Shown here: in pieces, positions 48,601-59,552 of the stretch
How positions within the stretch are numbered: position 1 is the first letter of the stretch
Layout: each line of letters begins with the position of its first letter
From: Cryptomeria japonica
Lineage: Eukaryota; Streptophyta; Pinopsida; Cupressales; Cupressaceae
Assembly: GCF_030272615.1 (NCBI RefSeq)
Contig: NC_081410.1
Coordinates: 146,849,349 to 146,913,348, forward strand
Direction: 5' to 3'
Length of the DNA stretch: 64,000 nt
The notes under the pieces: generated by a model
What the model was told of the DNA's origin: nothing
Database searches by the model: none
What the model saw: only the letters and a program-made list of their open reading frames with translations
Made by a program: the position numbers and the translations under genes

Positions 48601-49084
48601 TACAAAGAGCCAAGTTCAATCTGTAGACCTAAACCTTTCTATCCACATGGAAAGAAAACCATATAACAAGTATCAAGATAAAATAATGATAGAGAACAGA
48701 GCTCAATCTGTCATGACTTGCATACCTCGAAGGATAGAGTTTTAAGGGGAAAAGCATGAAGCCATAAAGCATTAAATACAAACCATTCACAGACTGGCCC
48801 TTTGGAAGCAGCAAATGGAGACATTGATAATAATAGTTTTAGGAATACGTACTAAATGGGTATGATTAACGAGGAAGAGAATACAAAATAGCATCCCAAA
48901 ATTTATAAGCATACCAAAATGAGAGAGCTCCTTGACATGCCATCTAACACTGAAATGGCTCATATTTTTGTTTCAGAAAATTCCATGCATGAACAAACCT
49001 ACAACACTACCATTCTTAGAACAGAACAGATCCACAACCACCTTTACAGTACTGGGCAGGAACTTCGCTGCCCTGCAGCCCTTG
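45688..49084. mobile_element. Unclassified transposon, copy A
   Basis: A 3.4-kb segment that begins GTTCCTGCCCCGCATGG and ends GCTGCCCTGCAGCCCTTG, flanked by TTA on both sides (45685-45687 and 49085-49087). The first 290 bp and last 60 bp match copy B (58000-60213); the middles differ. The ends contain an opposed GTTCCTGCCC/GGGCAGGAAC pair. It separates the protease and integrase parts of Ty3 element 3. The first 400 bp are GC-richer than the surroundings and look exon-like in parts, but no domain is recognised. A PIF/Harbinger-like or Helitron-like origin is possible. Confidence 0.7.
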
Positions 49085-49094
49085 TTAGATAAGC

Positions 49095-50289
49095 CTAAGA
49101 ATCAATAAAAAAAATAACATCTTCGATCATACCTTTAGGTATTATTAAAGACTGATCAACCATATACCTTTAGGTATTATTAAAGACTGATCAACCATAT
49201 GAAGAAATTTATGTGTAAGCCTGTGTCCTTTAAAATAACTTTTTTTTAGTTTCACTTTTTTGCATGTACATGTCTCTCGATCTATCTTAGAGTAAATAGG
49301 AATATCCTTGATTGCTTGCAAAATATGAACTTTAACACTACTAATTATCTATTCATTACTAAGATGAATTTCAAGTTAACTTATTTCCTTTTGTGTGGGT
49401 TGGGAATAAAAGCAATCTAGATAGAGTTGGTGTTGAGTGTACTACTATTTCATCAAGGTAAGGTTGAAGATCTTCAAGTTCTTCTTGTGACTAGCTTTAA
49501 ATTTAGTAATTACAAGGCATGTGGGTCCTTGAAGGGTTTCTCTTGGCCTAATTTGTATCCCATTAATATCTAGTGTATCGATAGGATAAGTTGAGTTTTT
49601 TTTCACCTCATTATTATAGATAGGTTAGGCACCTTATTATTTGGATTTGGTGTGGCTTGTGTAGGCAAGGGTGTGGTCCTTGATCGTTGAGACGAATTGG
49701 TGGTTGGGTATTTGATGTTGATAGTATAGGTGGTAGAAATTATTTTTGTGGTTGTTGGTATGTAGGTAGTGTAGTATACAATATATATTATATTATAGAA
49801 ACTGCAATGATGTTGCCCTCCATAAATGTTAGCATGGTTTTGCCATGGCTTTTTGTGAGTATTTATTTGGATAGTGAGAATAATTTGGTTTTTTTTTTTA
49901 AATTTCATACCATCCAAGTAGAATATGATGTGTAAAAGAAGCAAGTTTTCCACTAGGTCCCATGAAGTTAACAAGTGCATTCAAATCATTGATCATACCA
50001 TGCAACATACTTTTTTGTTGCCAAAATCTTCTTAGGGGAAAATAATAGATAGGCCCCTTATTATATTTCTATATATTTCATGTTCGTAGATGATGGTCAA
50101 GGGAGTACTTTTTCTTACATCCTCTACAGATAAAATCTTAGTTCTATTATAAGGACATTCTTCACTAGTATACTTCTTATGACAAATAGGACATAAAATA
50201 TAATAAGTTCTTTTTCAGCTTCTTCCTATTTCTTATGTGTATATAGAGTATATTTTTTTATCATATGACTCAAACTATTAGCTTTAAAA
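49095..50289 (-). pseudogene. Ty3 protease / pre-RT remnant
   Basis: Near the transposon edge the minus strand reads VDQSLIIPKGMIEDV, a typical segment between protease and RT in Ty3 elements, and around 49300 AIKDIPIYSK followed by a CTCKK-like end, typical of the gag-protease linker. Many stops. A 35-bp tandem duplication (49129-49198) disrupts it. Confidence 0.65.
49129..49198. repeat. 35-bp tandem duplication next to transposon copy A
   Basis: A 35-bp unit (ATACCTTTAGGTATTATTAA and 15 more bases) occurs at 49129-49163 and again at 49164-49198 without mismatch, 45 bp from the transposon end. Confidence 0.93.
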
Positions 50290-51133
50290 TTATCTAGTAA
50301 CATACATAACTCCCTTTTGGTAATACTTGATGTGGTACCTTGATAAATGTTCTTACTAGAATAACCCCTATTAGATCAATGAGACCTTGAATAACTCCAG
50401 CAAAAATCATAAATTTCTTCAAATATTAGTTTAGAAACATCTTCGCTTTCTATAATATTTAAAGAATCATACATTCATCATGAATTCCTCTTAGAAAAAG
50501 CATTTTAATAGCCTCATTCTAGATAGTCTCATTTGTCATGTTCTTTGAAGATTGAAAAAGGATCGTTCAAGAAAAACTTCTAGTGCTTCTTCTTCTCATT
50601 GTCACATTCAAAAGATCTCATCCCACACTTCTTTTTTGCAATAATATTGATATTCTATCAAAAATCATTCTTTCGTATTGTTCCATTTGCAAATAGATTG
50701 TCTTCTAAGACTCATGGACCAACACAAAGCAACATCCTTTAATGTAGTTGGAAATAGTTTAAGTTTCTAAGCCTCACTTTGGTAATCATAGATGTGACAT
50801 AACGCATCAAATTCAAATAATAACATGTTAGGATCCTCAACAAAAATTCCTCGAAAAAAGTAATGATGAACGAGGTATATTTTCATGAGGGGTCTCCCCC
50901 TTAGGATTCATAATGATAAATTCATATGTGAAGGCATCAGTATTGGCCAATGATTGAGCATCATTATTGTTTGTATTTGCAATATCCATATTTTCAAATT
51001 CCCAAGGTGTCCAATAAGATGAAGGTGGTTTATGTTTTCTTTCTTGAATCCTACAAATTTGTAATTCATATGATTCTTTGAATTTCCTTCTTGACACATT
51101 GATCATATCTTCTCTCAAGGAGACATTGGTCAT
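50290..51133 (-). pseudogene. Ty3 gag remnant of element 3
   Basis: 98 codons from MTNVSLREDMINVSRR (51133) hold a proline-rich segment with SSYWTPWEFENM; after stops, the same region gives MLLFEFDALCHIYDYQSEA and KLKLFPTTLKDVALCWSMS, the gag core pattern. It follows the primer binding site by about 70 bp. Many stops and frameshifts. Confidence 0.78.
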
Positions 51134-51201
51134 CTATAATACTATCTCCTTGAAACATTGGTCATAACTCAATTAACTAGGTCCTCAATCCTTTAACACA
51201 T

Positions 51202-51219
51202 TTCCTAGAAATGTCACCA
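51202..51219 (-). promoter_or_regulatory. Primer binding site of Ty3 element 3
   Basis: Minus-strand TGGTGACATTTCTAGG starts 3 nt after the LTR end CCCAACA (51223), the normal offset; the TTTTGGTGAC context is common in plant Ty3 elements. Confidence 0.7.
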
Positions 51220-51222
51220 AAA

Positions 51223-52001
51223 TGTTGGGATAAAACCAAATGCCACACGTAGTTTGGGTTTATTGTTGACAAAAGAAGAGATGAAAATTTTTATCATTAA
51301 CTCAAATAAAACACAAACCAATTTTTAATTCAATCATATCTAAACTAGTCAAATTTCATAAATATACATACTTTAAAAATAATAATAATAAACAAAATGC
51401 AATCATCAACAAACTGAGAGTAGACCCTCCCCTCAACTTGTCAATGAAGAAACATGATGCTTAGAGATTCTTCAAAGACAGATTTTTACTACTAGTGAAG
51501 TTTCTTGTATATCATTCTATATACCTATAATATGTAGAATGCAACTTAAATATATTTTCAATCAATTTAACAACCTATCTAAAATAATAGAAGATTTATT
51601 GTCTTATAGCATAGTTCCAAATCCACTAGTTTGGTTGAAAGGAGTTTGACCTATGGCCAATTTTTCAATTCTATTTTATAATTACGGATTTTAATATTGA
51701 ATAGTCTAACAATATTAAAAAATTACAAGCTAACACAACAAAAAGGTACAACTTATTCTTAGCCAATATACCTTGTTACCTTTTGTTGTTGTATAGGATC
51801 TTCATTTGTCTTGTTTAATCATGGATAACCATACAAATTAGCATCTTCAAAGTTACATTTTATTCTTTTAATATATATTAAGCATCTTCTTTTTATAAAA
51901 AAAATAGTGGTCGAATAAAAGATAATGGTTTAACTATGGTAAGAATTAAGTAGAATAGATGAACTGAGAACTATCAAAACCTAGACAAGCTTTTAATCCC
52001 A
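51223..52001 (-). mobile_element. 5' LTR of Ty3 element 3
   Basis: On the minus strand it begins TGGGATTAAAAGC at 52001 and ends CCCAACA at 51223, 779 bp, with TGGG/CCCA-type ends. It matches 42565-43327 in order. The adjoining PBS and gag give the orientation. Confidence 0.82.
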
Positions 52002-53660
52002 TAAGTCCTCATAGTCACGCCTAGTATAAATGAGGATGTATCATCCAAATGATGGATGAATCATATCCCTATGTCATTTTCTATCCTAACATACTTGAGG
52101 GTACCTTAGGTACCACAAAATAAATGGGAACATGAGAAGAAGAGGGATGAAAGAAAGACGATTTAAGTGTCTCCTTTAAAAGGATCTCCCCTTCACATTG
52201 ACTTCACCAAAATATGTGATATTGAGAATTAATGAAAGAACAATGTGAATGAATCAACCTTACATGTACTCCACCATTGCTAAGGTGTCTACCAAATCAC
52301 TATAACTCTTTTAGGAAAATTCATCTAAGAAAAGGAGAAACCATTGCTAAGGTGTCTACCAAATCACTATAACTCTTTTAGGAAAATTCGTCTAAGAAAA
52401 GGAGAATTTGATAGATTACTTGCTTCCTATGGGGAAAGAGTGTTGTAGATGGAAGTAGTTTCATCATCTTGAGTGAGAGTCTCACTTGCATGTTTACTCA
52501 CTTATTGGTGGAAAGAATAATAATAGACTTTTTCACATCTTAAGGTGTAGTGGTTGTTTAATGATTGTTGTTTTTGGTAATTTTGATGTGACAAAGCATT
52601 ACAATCAACTCTTGCAACAAATTATGATTTGTGTTCCAATTTCTTATATAATATTTTTATATAATATTTATATCTTTTCTAGTGTTTATAAGAAAGTTAT
52701 TTATGATTTGACCTTGTATTTGAAATATATTTTCTCTGTGGGCTCTTTTTTTTATTTCATTCTATTTCTTATAATATTTAACATTTTTTGGGGGCTATCT
52801 ATTCAATGAGAATCTCTTGAAATGGTAGATTATCCTAGATTTAATGTAACAATACTTCAATCTAGTCTTCTTTTAATATATAATGCATTGAAAGTGAATT
52901 CCAAGTGAGGAGGGAGGGAGACTAAGAGAGATGTAATTAGTATTTCATTTGTTTGTTCAATTTTTTGAAATCTTGAGCCTATTACAACTTTGAACATTGA
53001 CCTTATCGTTACTTTTCACATGCCTCTTGTTGCAATTAAAGGCATTCTTTTCCTATGTTTTTTTTTTAATTTTCTAGTTGTGATGATCTTTGTAAATGCA
53101 AACATGATGCAGGGACTTCGTGGGGTCATAACTTTTGACTCGGTTGTCCAATTGGGCTGAAATTTTACGTGGACGTAGATCTTGAGGATTTGATTGGATT
53201 TCTGATTGAACCAATTTCGGTAGGGCCCCAAAAACTACAAATTTTTTGGGCCAGATTCCTTCATCTAAGGCCTCAAAATTGGCTTTTACTCTTTTTCGGT
53301 TTTTTAGAAAGTTGGATTTTTAGTTAATCTTGAGCTCGTAATCTTTTTAAGATTAGAAAGTTGTTAATTTGTGTCATGGGAATGTTTTTTAGATTTCTAG
53401 AAGATTTCGTGATTTTTGGGATAGATTTGAAAATTTCCTTAAATGGCAATTTTCGGATTTTGTAAAAATCTGCCCAAAAAGGAAATTTTTGGTGATTGTT
53501 TAAAATAGGGAATTTTTCATTGTATTGGCAGAATGGTTAGAGTTGCAGAAGAATAATGAAGAACATTTGATCTAGACTTGTGTTTATTTCTAATTATTCT
53601 TTGTTATATTGATTATGTTTTAACTGGCTACATCAAAACATCTATATGCAGGAAAATTTA
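52002..53660. other. Intergenic, no gene seen
   Basis: AT-rich DNA with a recent 67-bp tandem duplication (52274-52407). The open frame at 52486-52809 (plus) is hydrophobic low complexity with no recognised domain. Confidence 0.6.
52274..52407. repeat. 67-bp tandem duplication
   Basis: CCATTGCTAAGGTGTCTACC starts at 52274 and 52341; the two 67-bp units differ at one base (CATC/CGTC), so it is recent. Confidence 0.95.
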
Positions 53661-53705
53661 AACTAGAGAATGCAATTTTTGGATTTAATTGTCTACAATA
53701 TTTTT

Positions 53706-53750
53706 GCATCAATGATTCGGATCACACTCTGTGATCCATCATCAAGATGA
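53706..53750 (-). ncRNA. Hammerhead-ribozyme-like motif, left pseudo-LTR
   Basis: Minus strand: TTGATGA in place of CTGATGA, a perfect 8-bp stem II (GGATCACA, loop GAG, TGTGATCC), then GAATC in place of GAAAC. Two core positions are changed, so it is probably inactive. Confidence 0.6.
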
Positions 53751-53939
53751 AGAGAGTCAAATAAGATGTAAAGTTGCAAACTTGGAATAAATAGGAGGGA
53801 TTGGGAAAAAAAGTGAGAAGTAGGAAGCACAAGGATTGAAAGACCAAGATGGTCAAAACTCAAAAGTACTGACAAGAGAGGAAATAAAAAATTGATAATA
53901 AAGAGAGAGAAAATGAAACTAAATGAAGACCAAAGCAAG

Positions 53940-54640
53940 TGAAGATAAGAAGACTAAGAAACAAAATAAAGAAAGAAAATTAATATAAATAAATAAATAA
54001 GAAACACAAAGACAATAACAAAAGGGAAAGATGCACCACAAATACCAATACATAAAATTAATAAATCAAGAAAACCTAACCTCAAAGGAAAGTAAAAACC
54101 TAAGCTAACATGTATATGTATATGTATGTACACACACACGAAGGAAGAAAAACAATAATAAAAAAGAAAATAGGAGAAAGGAAGGAAAAAGAAAAGGAGA
54201 CCCAACAAATAAATATGAAGTATTAAATAGATATAAGAAGTAAGAAATGTAAATGTAATGAAAAAGAACTAGAGGAAGATAATTGCTAATAAGTGTAAAA
54301 ATTGGTAGGTAAAGAAAAACAATATCTAAGATAAATAAAAAGAAAAATAGCAAAAAATAAAAGGAATAAAAGAAAAAACCATAAAGGAGAAGAAATGATC
54401 AAAAAAGAAAATAAAACTATAACAACATTCAATAAAAACCAAAAATAAAAAAATAAAAGAAAAGAATATATGAACAAAAGGGGGAGAAATTGGAGACAAG
54501 GATGAGAAGAGAAAAAGAAAGAAAGAAGAGGGCAGGGGGCAGGAGGTCACCGCGAGAGGGGGGATACTAAAAGGATAAGAGACAAAGAGAGGAAGCAAAT
54601 AAAGGATAGAGCATGAAGGAGGAGGAGGACCATCTGAGCT
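53940..54640. repeat. Purine-rich tract, 3' region of the PLE
   Basis: For about 700 bp the plus strand is dominated by A and G (AAGAAAGAAAGAAGAGGGC near 54515), so the minus strand, which is the PLE sense strand, is polypyrimidine. The minus frames here (rich in Phe, Leu, Ser) are compositional, not genes. Confidence 0.75.
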
Positions 54641-54672
54641 TGGACAACAAGGGGTGCCAAGAACCATTGAGA

Positions 54673-55445
54673 CTAGCCATCATCATGATTGAGGTTGGTG
54701 GGGTGATTGTAGATCTCAATAGCTTCCATGAATTTTCTTTTGAAAAATTTTTCTTTGAACAATATTTGGATGCTCTCTAAACAAATATGGTGCTTGGTTG
54801 AGAGAGAGGGGTCGGCAAGAGCTAACTTGAGTGTCCTCTCATGCTTGATTTCAGCACTGTGCTCTTTGATTCTAGTGCTAAATGAACGACCAGTTTCTCC
54901 AATGTATGGTGTGCCACAAGAAAACACAATCTTGTACACACCAGAGTCTAGGAGAATATCTCTATGGTCTTTGAGAGGTGAGATGCAATTATTCACCATA
55001 GAGAATGGCTTGAAAGAACATCGAATGCCTTTTTTAAGAAGGATCCTGGCAATTTTGTGGGAAATGCCTTTCATGTAAGGGATGGAAGCACTACAATAAA
55101 TTTGGGGTTGGGAGGGTTTGGTTAAGGAGTGAAAGCAATAATTGGCTTGGTTGAAGGATCTAGTGATTTGTTTGTTAGAGTAACCATTCAAATTGAAGAC
55201 TTGACAAAGATGGACCAACTCTTGGTTTAGGTTGTCCTCATCACAAATACGATAAGCTCTGATGGCAAGGGTCTTAAGAATGCCATTTTTTTGGCTAGGG
55301 TGGTGATGTGAAGAAGAGTGAAGGTAGATATCAGTGTAGGTAGCTTTGCGATAAACTCAACAAGCTAGAGACCCATCAAACTTTTTAATGAGAAGGATGA
55401 CAAGGAAGGAGAGTTGGTTACCAGTTTTGAGCTCTTTGGTGAAGG
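54673..55445 (-). pseudogene. PLE polyprotein end: RT thumb and GIY-YIG endonuclease
   Basis: Upstream of the 181-codon open part, the same frame reads TGNQLSFLVILLIKKFDGS, a stop near 55360, then RKATYTDIYLHSSSHHHPSQ, the conserved end of PLE reverse transcriptases. The open part (55218-54673) holds the GIY-YIG domain: GVYKI (residues 93-97), PYIGETGRSFSTRIKEH (104-120, with the catalytic Arg) and FMEAIEI (163-169, with the metal-binding Glu). The endonuclease nicks DNA to prime reverse transcription. Its catalytic residues appear intact, but the RT is lost. Confidence 0.92.
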
Positions 55446-55614
55446 AGATACAATGGGCTATGTTGTTAATTATCATTTTTGTATTTCCTCTTGTATCCTT
55501 ACTTTTGAGTTTTGACCATCTTTGTCTCTCGATCCTTGTGCTTCCTTCTACTCACTTTTTGAATCCTTCTTATTTATTCCAAGTTTGCAACTTTACATCT
55601 TATTTGACTCTCTT

Positions 55615-55657
55615 CATTCTGATGATGGGTCACAGAGTGTGTTCCGAAACATTGATG
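55615..55657 (+). ncRNA. Hammerhead-ribozyme-like motif, right pseudo-LTR
   Basis: Order: CATT (stem I), CTGATGA (55619-55625), stem II GGGTCACA, loop GAG, TGTGTTCC, then GAAAC (55646-55650), ATT, and GATG pairing with CATT. The core is intact except at the short stem III, where AC is followed by AT rather than GT, so activity is doubtful. The layout matches the minimal type I hammerheads known from PLEs. Confidence 0.68.
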
Positions 55658-55708
55658 CAAAAATCTTGTACAGAATTAAATCTAGTAACTGCATTCTCTT
55701 GTTTATAT

Positions 55709-57996
55709 GATGGATTGTGGAAATCTCTTAGAACTAAAAAATTAAACTACTCTATATTTTTGTATTTTTCTAACATTTGAATGTTATCTAATTAATTAAT
55801 TTCGATAAATAAATACAATTTTAATTAATTTTTCCCAACCTAATTAATTATTTTTCCTTACATTTCATTTTCCAAGTTAAGTCTATTCTATGAAAATGAA
55901 TATAATGCAACTAATTCAAATTTAAATCTATTACAAACAAGAAAACTTTAAAATCCAACCAAGAAAATACAACCAATTGTTACTTTCCTTAGGAAAGAAA
56001 ATAAATCAAACTAAATAATGAAATTTTTCTAAATAAAATAATTCAAGGAGCTTTTTAATATTGCATGTGTCCTCAAATAGTCTAGCTTCCTCCTCTTCTA
56101 CAATAGTGTGGTTGTCCTCTTTGTTAGGTCGCAATGTACTAGGTCTAGAAAATTGGAGATTACCTAGAGGGTAGGGGAAGTTTTGAAGCTTGTAAATAAA
56201 AAATGAAAAGGCATGTAGAGTCTTGTATGAGCATACAAATATTGTTGGATTTTAAGATGCTTAGATAAACTAGATCCAAAAAGGTCATTCTACCTTATCT
56301 AATAGGAATGAATGAGATCCTTATGCAACAAAACATTCTATAATGTAGTAGTGAAAAAAATTCTTCTTATGGACATGGAGAGAATTATATTATGCAACAA
56401 AACATTCTATAATGTACTGGTGAAAAATATTCTTCTTATGGACATGGAGAGAATTATATTAGAGAAGATTTGCAAATTGAGGGGATTGGTTAACAAAACA
56501 TTCTATAATGTAGTAGTGAAAAATATTCTTCCTATGGAAATGGAGAGAATTATATTAGAGAAGTTTTGCAAATTGAGGGGATTGGTTAAAATTTCACTAG
56601 AGTGCTAACTAGTACTAGACTAAAGAGTTGATTAAGAGTCTAAAAAAGGAGAATAAATTAGAGAAAGCAAATGATTAATCAAGACTAGAAATAATAACAA
56701 TCATGAGAAAAATTGGTAGTAAAATAGCTAGAACTAAAGTAATTACGTGTCTCCAAAAATTATAGGGTCGTCCATTTTAACCATTTTTCTAGGGTTGGTT
56801 GCCTAAGCGACCCTGAAATTTCTTCAATGAGTCTTTAATTAAATATTAAAAAAATATCTTTGAAGGTGTGTAAGTACTTGGAATCTAGTTAAGGGGTTGA
56901 AAAAGAAGGCTAAGAACTTGGGGAACTATAATAAAATTAGATAAAGTTAAGACAAAGTGCAATTCATGTAATGTGGGTAATGAAATAGACCCACTAGATT
57001 ATCGTATTGACCTATACAATTTAGTTAGCTTATAACTACCATTATTGAATTGCCAAGGAATGTGACATTGGAAAGGGTGACATCCTAAAAACGAGGATTA
57101 TTATGAAATGAGATGGTTCTCCTAGATTAAATTTTGCATACACTTATTCAATGTACTTGATTGTTGGACTAAGAGGGAATTGTTTATGTGTGCATATGCA
57201 CTTGGTTTGTGCAAGGCTAATTTATTGGCAAGGAGTAAATATAGGTTCAATGGGACCCATATCTTCTTTGTTGTCACCAACTCACTCTAATAGAGTTGGG
57301 TTATTTGATATTTGTCCTACAAAAAAGGTCATAAATATAGTTTTATTTGAGGGACTTCTATGCCATCTTGAAATAGTTGGTGATTATTTGCCACTATCAT
57401 GTACAAGTACAATATATTAGTGTTAATATATTTGTAGAGGCCCTACAACTTAAAAAGTGCCTCTATATAAGATTATATTTGAATATGGGAGATAAATGGT
57501 ATATATGTACCTAGAGCCAAATCTTTGACCAAGGTATTATATATTGATAGCATGTATGCCACTTGTGAAGTTAACTACACTAGTTCATTATATTTTCTCC
57601 ATGTGTGGTCCCACTTAGTTTGGGTTATGCATAGGGGAGTGTAGGCTCTATGGTTGGCAAAAATACCCAGTATAATATTCTCTCCTTATTCCTCAATACC
57701 TTATATAATGACATCAACAATGTTAATCATTGTAAATAGTGAAATTGTAAACTGATAAAATGCTAAATTGGTATTATCATTGATATCATGCTCATTGTGC
57801 TTTCAATACTTATAAGAGTACATATATAAAGCATTATGTTGAGATCTAATCCAATATATGTATTGTAGGTTATTCACTATGTTTTGATGTTGCATCTTGT
57901 AAATGAGGCAGGTGAACATGTTTACTTATGATTATGTGTTATCCTCTTTGTTTTTTCTTAGTTTTAATATATAGTTCAATGTTAATACAACTATTA
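55709..57996. other. Intergenic, no host gene seen
   Basis: AT-rich DNA with one tandem array (56326-56590). The frame at 57151-57420 (plus, 89 codons) has no domain and no repeat support, so I treat it as chance. Confidence 0.55.
56326..56590 (+). repeat. Three-copy tandem repeat forming an open frame
   Basis: Copies start near 56328, 56398 and 56493. The first is truncated; the second and third share a segment of about 95 bp with AACATTCTATAATGTA, CTTATGGACATGGAGAG and AAATTGAGGGGATTGG. A plus frame (56312-56608, 98 codons) stays open through all three and repeats NKTFYNVVVK and MERIIL. No known family; it may be a chance frame in a repeat. Confidence 0.8.
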
Positions 57997-58564
57997 TTAG
58001 TTCATGCCCCGCATGGAACTATTGGCGAGGGTTTGGATTAAATGGTTGTTGAACATATCTTTGAACGGCCAATAGCATGTCTTGAATTTTTCTTTGATAA
58101 GGTTATGTGAAGTCTAATTCAATGTTTTCCAAAGATATGTGATCGGGCTTTAACGATTGGCTGTAAAATGGGAACGTTGGCAAGCTGTCATTGGCAAATG
58201 TGGAGGTATCTCAGACCCCAACATAAGAGAAAGCACAAAAAACAATGCTCTGTCAGTCCGTTGTAGGGCATTTATTCAATAGTCTAGTCGTGGTGAATGT
58301 TGTGGAAATAGGTAGTTACACGTTCTGGAGTCTCTTAACACATTTTTTTAATCTTGTGTTCTCCATTTAGAAGGGTCTTTTTTAATGGAAAAGAAATCGG
58401 TGGAGTGCGATGGGCTCTAGAATGAAATTCCAGGCACTGAAATCGTTATATTAATGTCCATATCAATACAACAGGGGGAAAAACATTGAACGCTAGTGTT
58501 AGGATCCAGGTATGTTTTCAGACTTCTATTGCTAATGACTTATACTAGATTTTTATTTTAATAC

Positions 58565-58905
58565 ATTTGTTGTAGAGTTAATGGCATTCCATGACAAGCC
58601 GTCTTGTTTTTCTTCTTGCATGTCATCAAAATATTTTCGGGTAGCCATCAAATTACCACACTTGACATACATGTTGATAAACTTGTCTTGAATGGCATTT
58701 TATATCCCCTTTGAGTGATGAGAGAGTGGATTTGTTTGCCTTGTGAAAGAGATTTCTTGGCAATGTAGATCTGCAATAGTTGAAGATAAGTGTTACTCTT
58801 CATGGACTTTGTTCTTTGTAAGCAAAATGTGTAGCACACCCTTAAACTCACTTTGCGCACATAATGCTCTCAGATTGAGAAGGACAATGGATGTTATTGG
58901 CATTG
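58565..58905 (-). pseudogene. Captured PPR-protein gene fragment
   Basis: From an ATG at 58905 the minus strand reads MPITSIVLLNLRALCAQSEF, then KGVLHILLTKNKVHE, and after a frame change NTYLQLLQIYIAKKSLSQGK and QIHSLITQRGY. After a second change near 58700 come DKFINMYVKCGNLMATRKYF and GLSWNAI. These are the N-terminus and first repeats of a plant organelle-type pentatricopeptide repeat protein (an RNA-binding family). At least two frameshifts and the truncation make it dead. Confidence 0.87.
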
Positions 58906-59324
58906 TGTCATGAAAACTGGAAAATTGCATCATTGGTCAATCTATTTCTACCATAGTTACAGGTTTTAAATTTCCATGTATTTCATATAAAATTCATAGA
59001 TTTCAAAGTTCAAAATATCATGCATTTTGATATGATTGTGTAACGTTTCTCCTTCTGATCGTAGGATTTTCCTCAAAACCCTTCTGTAAGAAAATTAAAA
59101 ATTAAATTTAACTATAATCTGAATCAAAATTAAACACAAAGACTCTTCTCATCCTCTCAAGTGATATTGTGGTCATTTGTCTATTCTACAAATGACAGTG
59201 AAAAGGCAGTTTCTCTCGAGGAGCATTTCACTAGCTTTCTAGTACTGAATTCTGGATGGAGTAATGGCGTTGAATAAAAAATCATACAATGCAATTGATA
59301 TGCTAATCAAATAGGTGGAATAGT

Positions 59325-59552
59325 TTAACTAGATAAAAATTTCATACCCATGTCAAAATAAAACCCATCACAACATTGTGAAGTTGGAGCATGTTTATCC
59401 ATATCACTATTTTTGCAATGTTCTATCATTTTAAGTGGGTGTATCAACATTCTAAGCGTGCAAACAAGGTCAACATAGCATAGGACATGAATTATCTTCC
59501 CTATTAGAAAATTCTTTAGAGCAGGGTTAATGACACTCTTGAGATGGTTCAC
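59325..59552 (-). CDS. Small frame inside transposon copy B, unknown
   Basis: A 75-codon frame starting MNHLKSVINPALKNF. It lies upstream of the PPR fragment on the same strand inside the same transposon, so it may be another captured exon. No domain is recognised and chance is possible. Confidence 0.25.
   Translation of the reverse strand: MNHLKSVINPALKNFLIGKIIHVLCYVDLVCTLRMLIHPLKMIEHCKNSDMDKHAPTSQCCDGFYFDMGMKFLSS

Larger units (their letters stand above)
42565..52001 (-). mobile_element. Ty3 element 3, decayed, split by transposon copy A
   Basis: Minus strand: 5' LTR 51223-52001, PBS 51202-51219, gag 51133-50290, protease region down to 49095, then transposon copy A, integrase C-terminus 45680-45180, 3' internal part and 3' LTR (about 42565-43327). 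Most of RT, RNase H and integrase is missing. The LTR pair was matched by eye over 700 bp. The 3' LTR and about 520 bp of internal sequence are duplicated in inverted orientation in the left arm. Confidence 0.8.
53661..55708 (-). mobile_element. Penelope-like element with inverted pseudo-LTRs
   Basis: A coding remnant (RT end plus GIY-YIG endonuclease, 55445-54673) lies between two inverted copies of a 250-bp sequence (53661-53915 and 55455-55708). PLEs are known for such pseudo-LTRs in direct or inverted arrangement. Each copy has a hammerhead-ribozyme-like motif, also a known PLE trait. The RT domain is mostly missing. GIY-YIG PLEs are described in conifers, which supports a gymnosperm source. 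Confidence 0.85.

Noticed and set aside
53693-54667. Minus-strand frames rich in Phe, Leu and Ser that look like membrane proteins.
   Set aside because: They come from the polypyrimidine strand of a purine-rich tract and have no domain structure.
57151-57420. 89-codon plus frame.
   Set aside because: No domain, no repeat or conserved partner and no promoter signal; chance length in AT-rich DNA.
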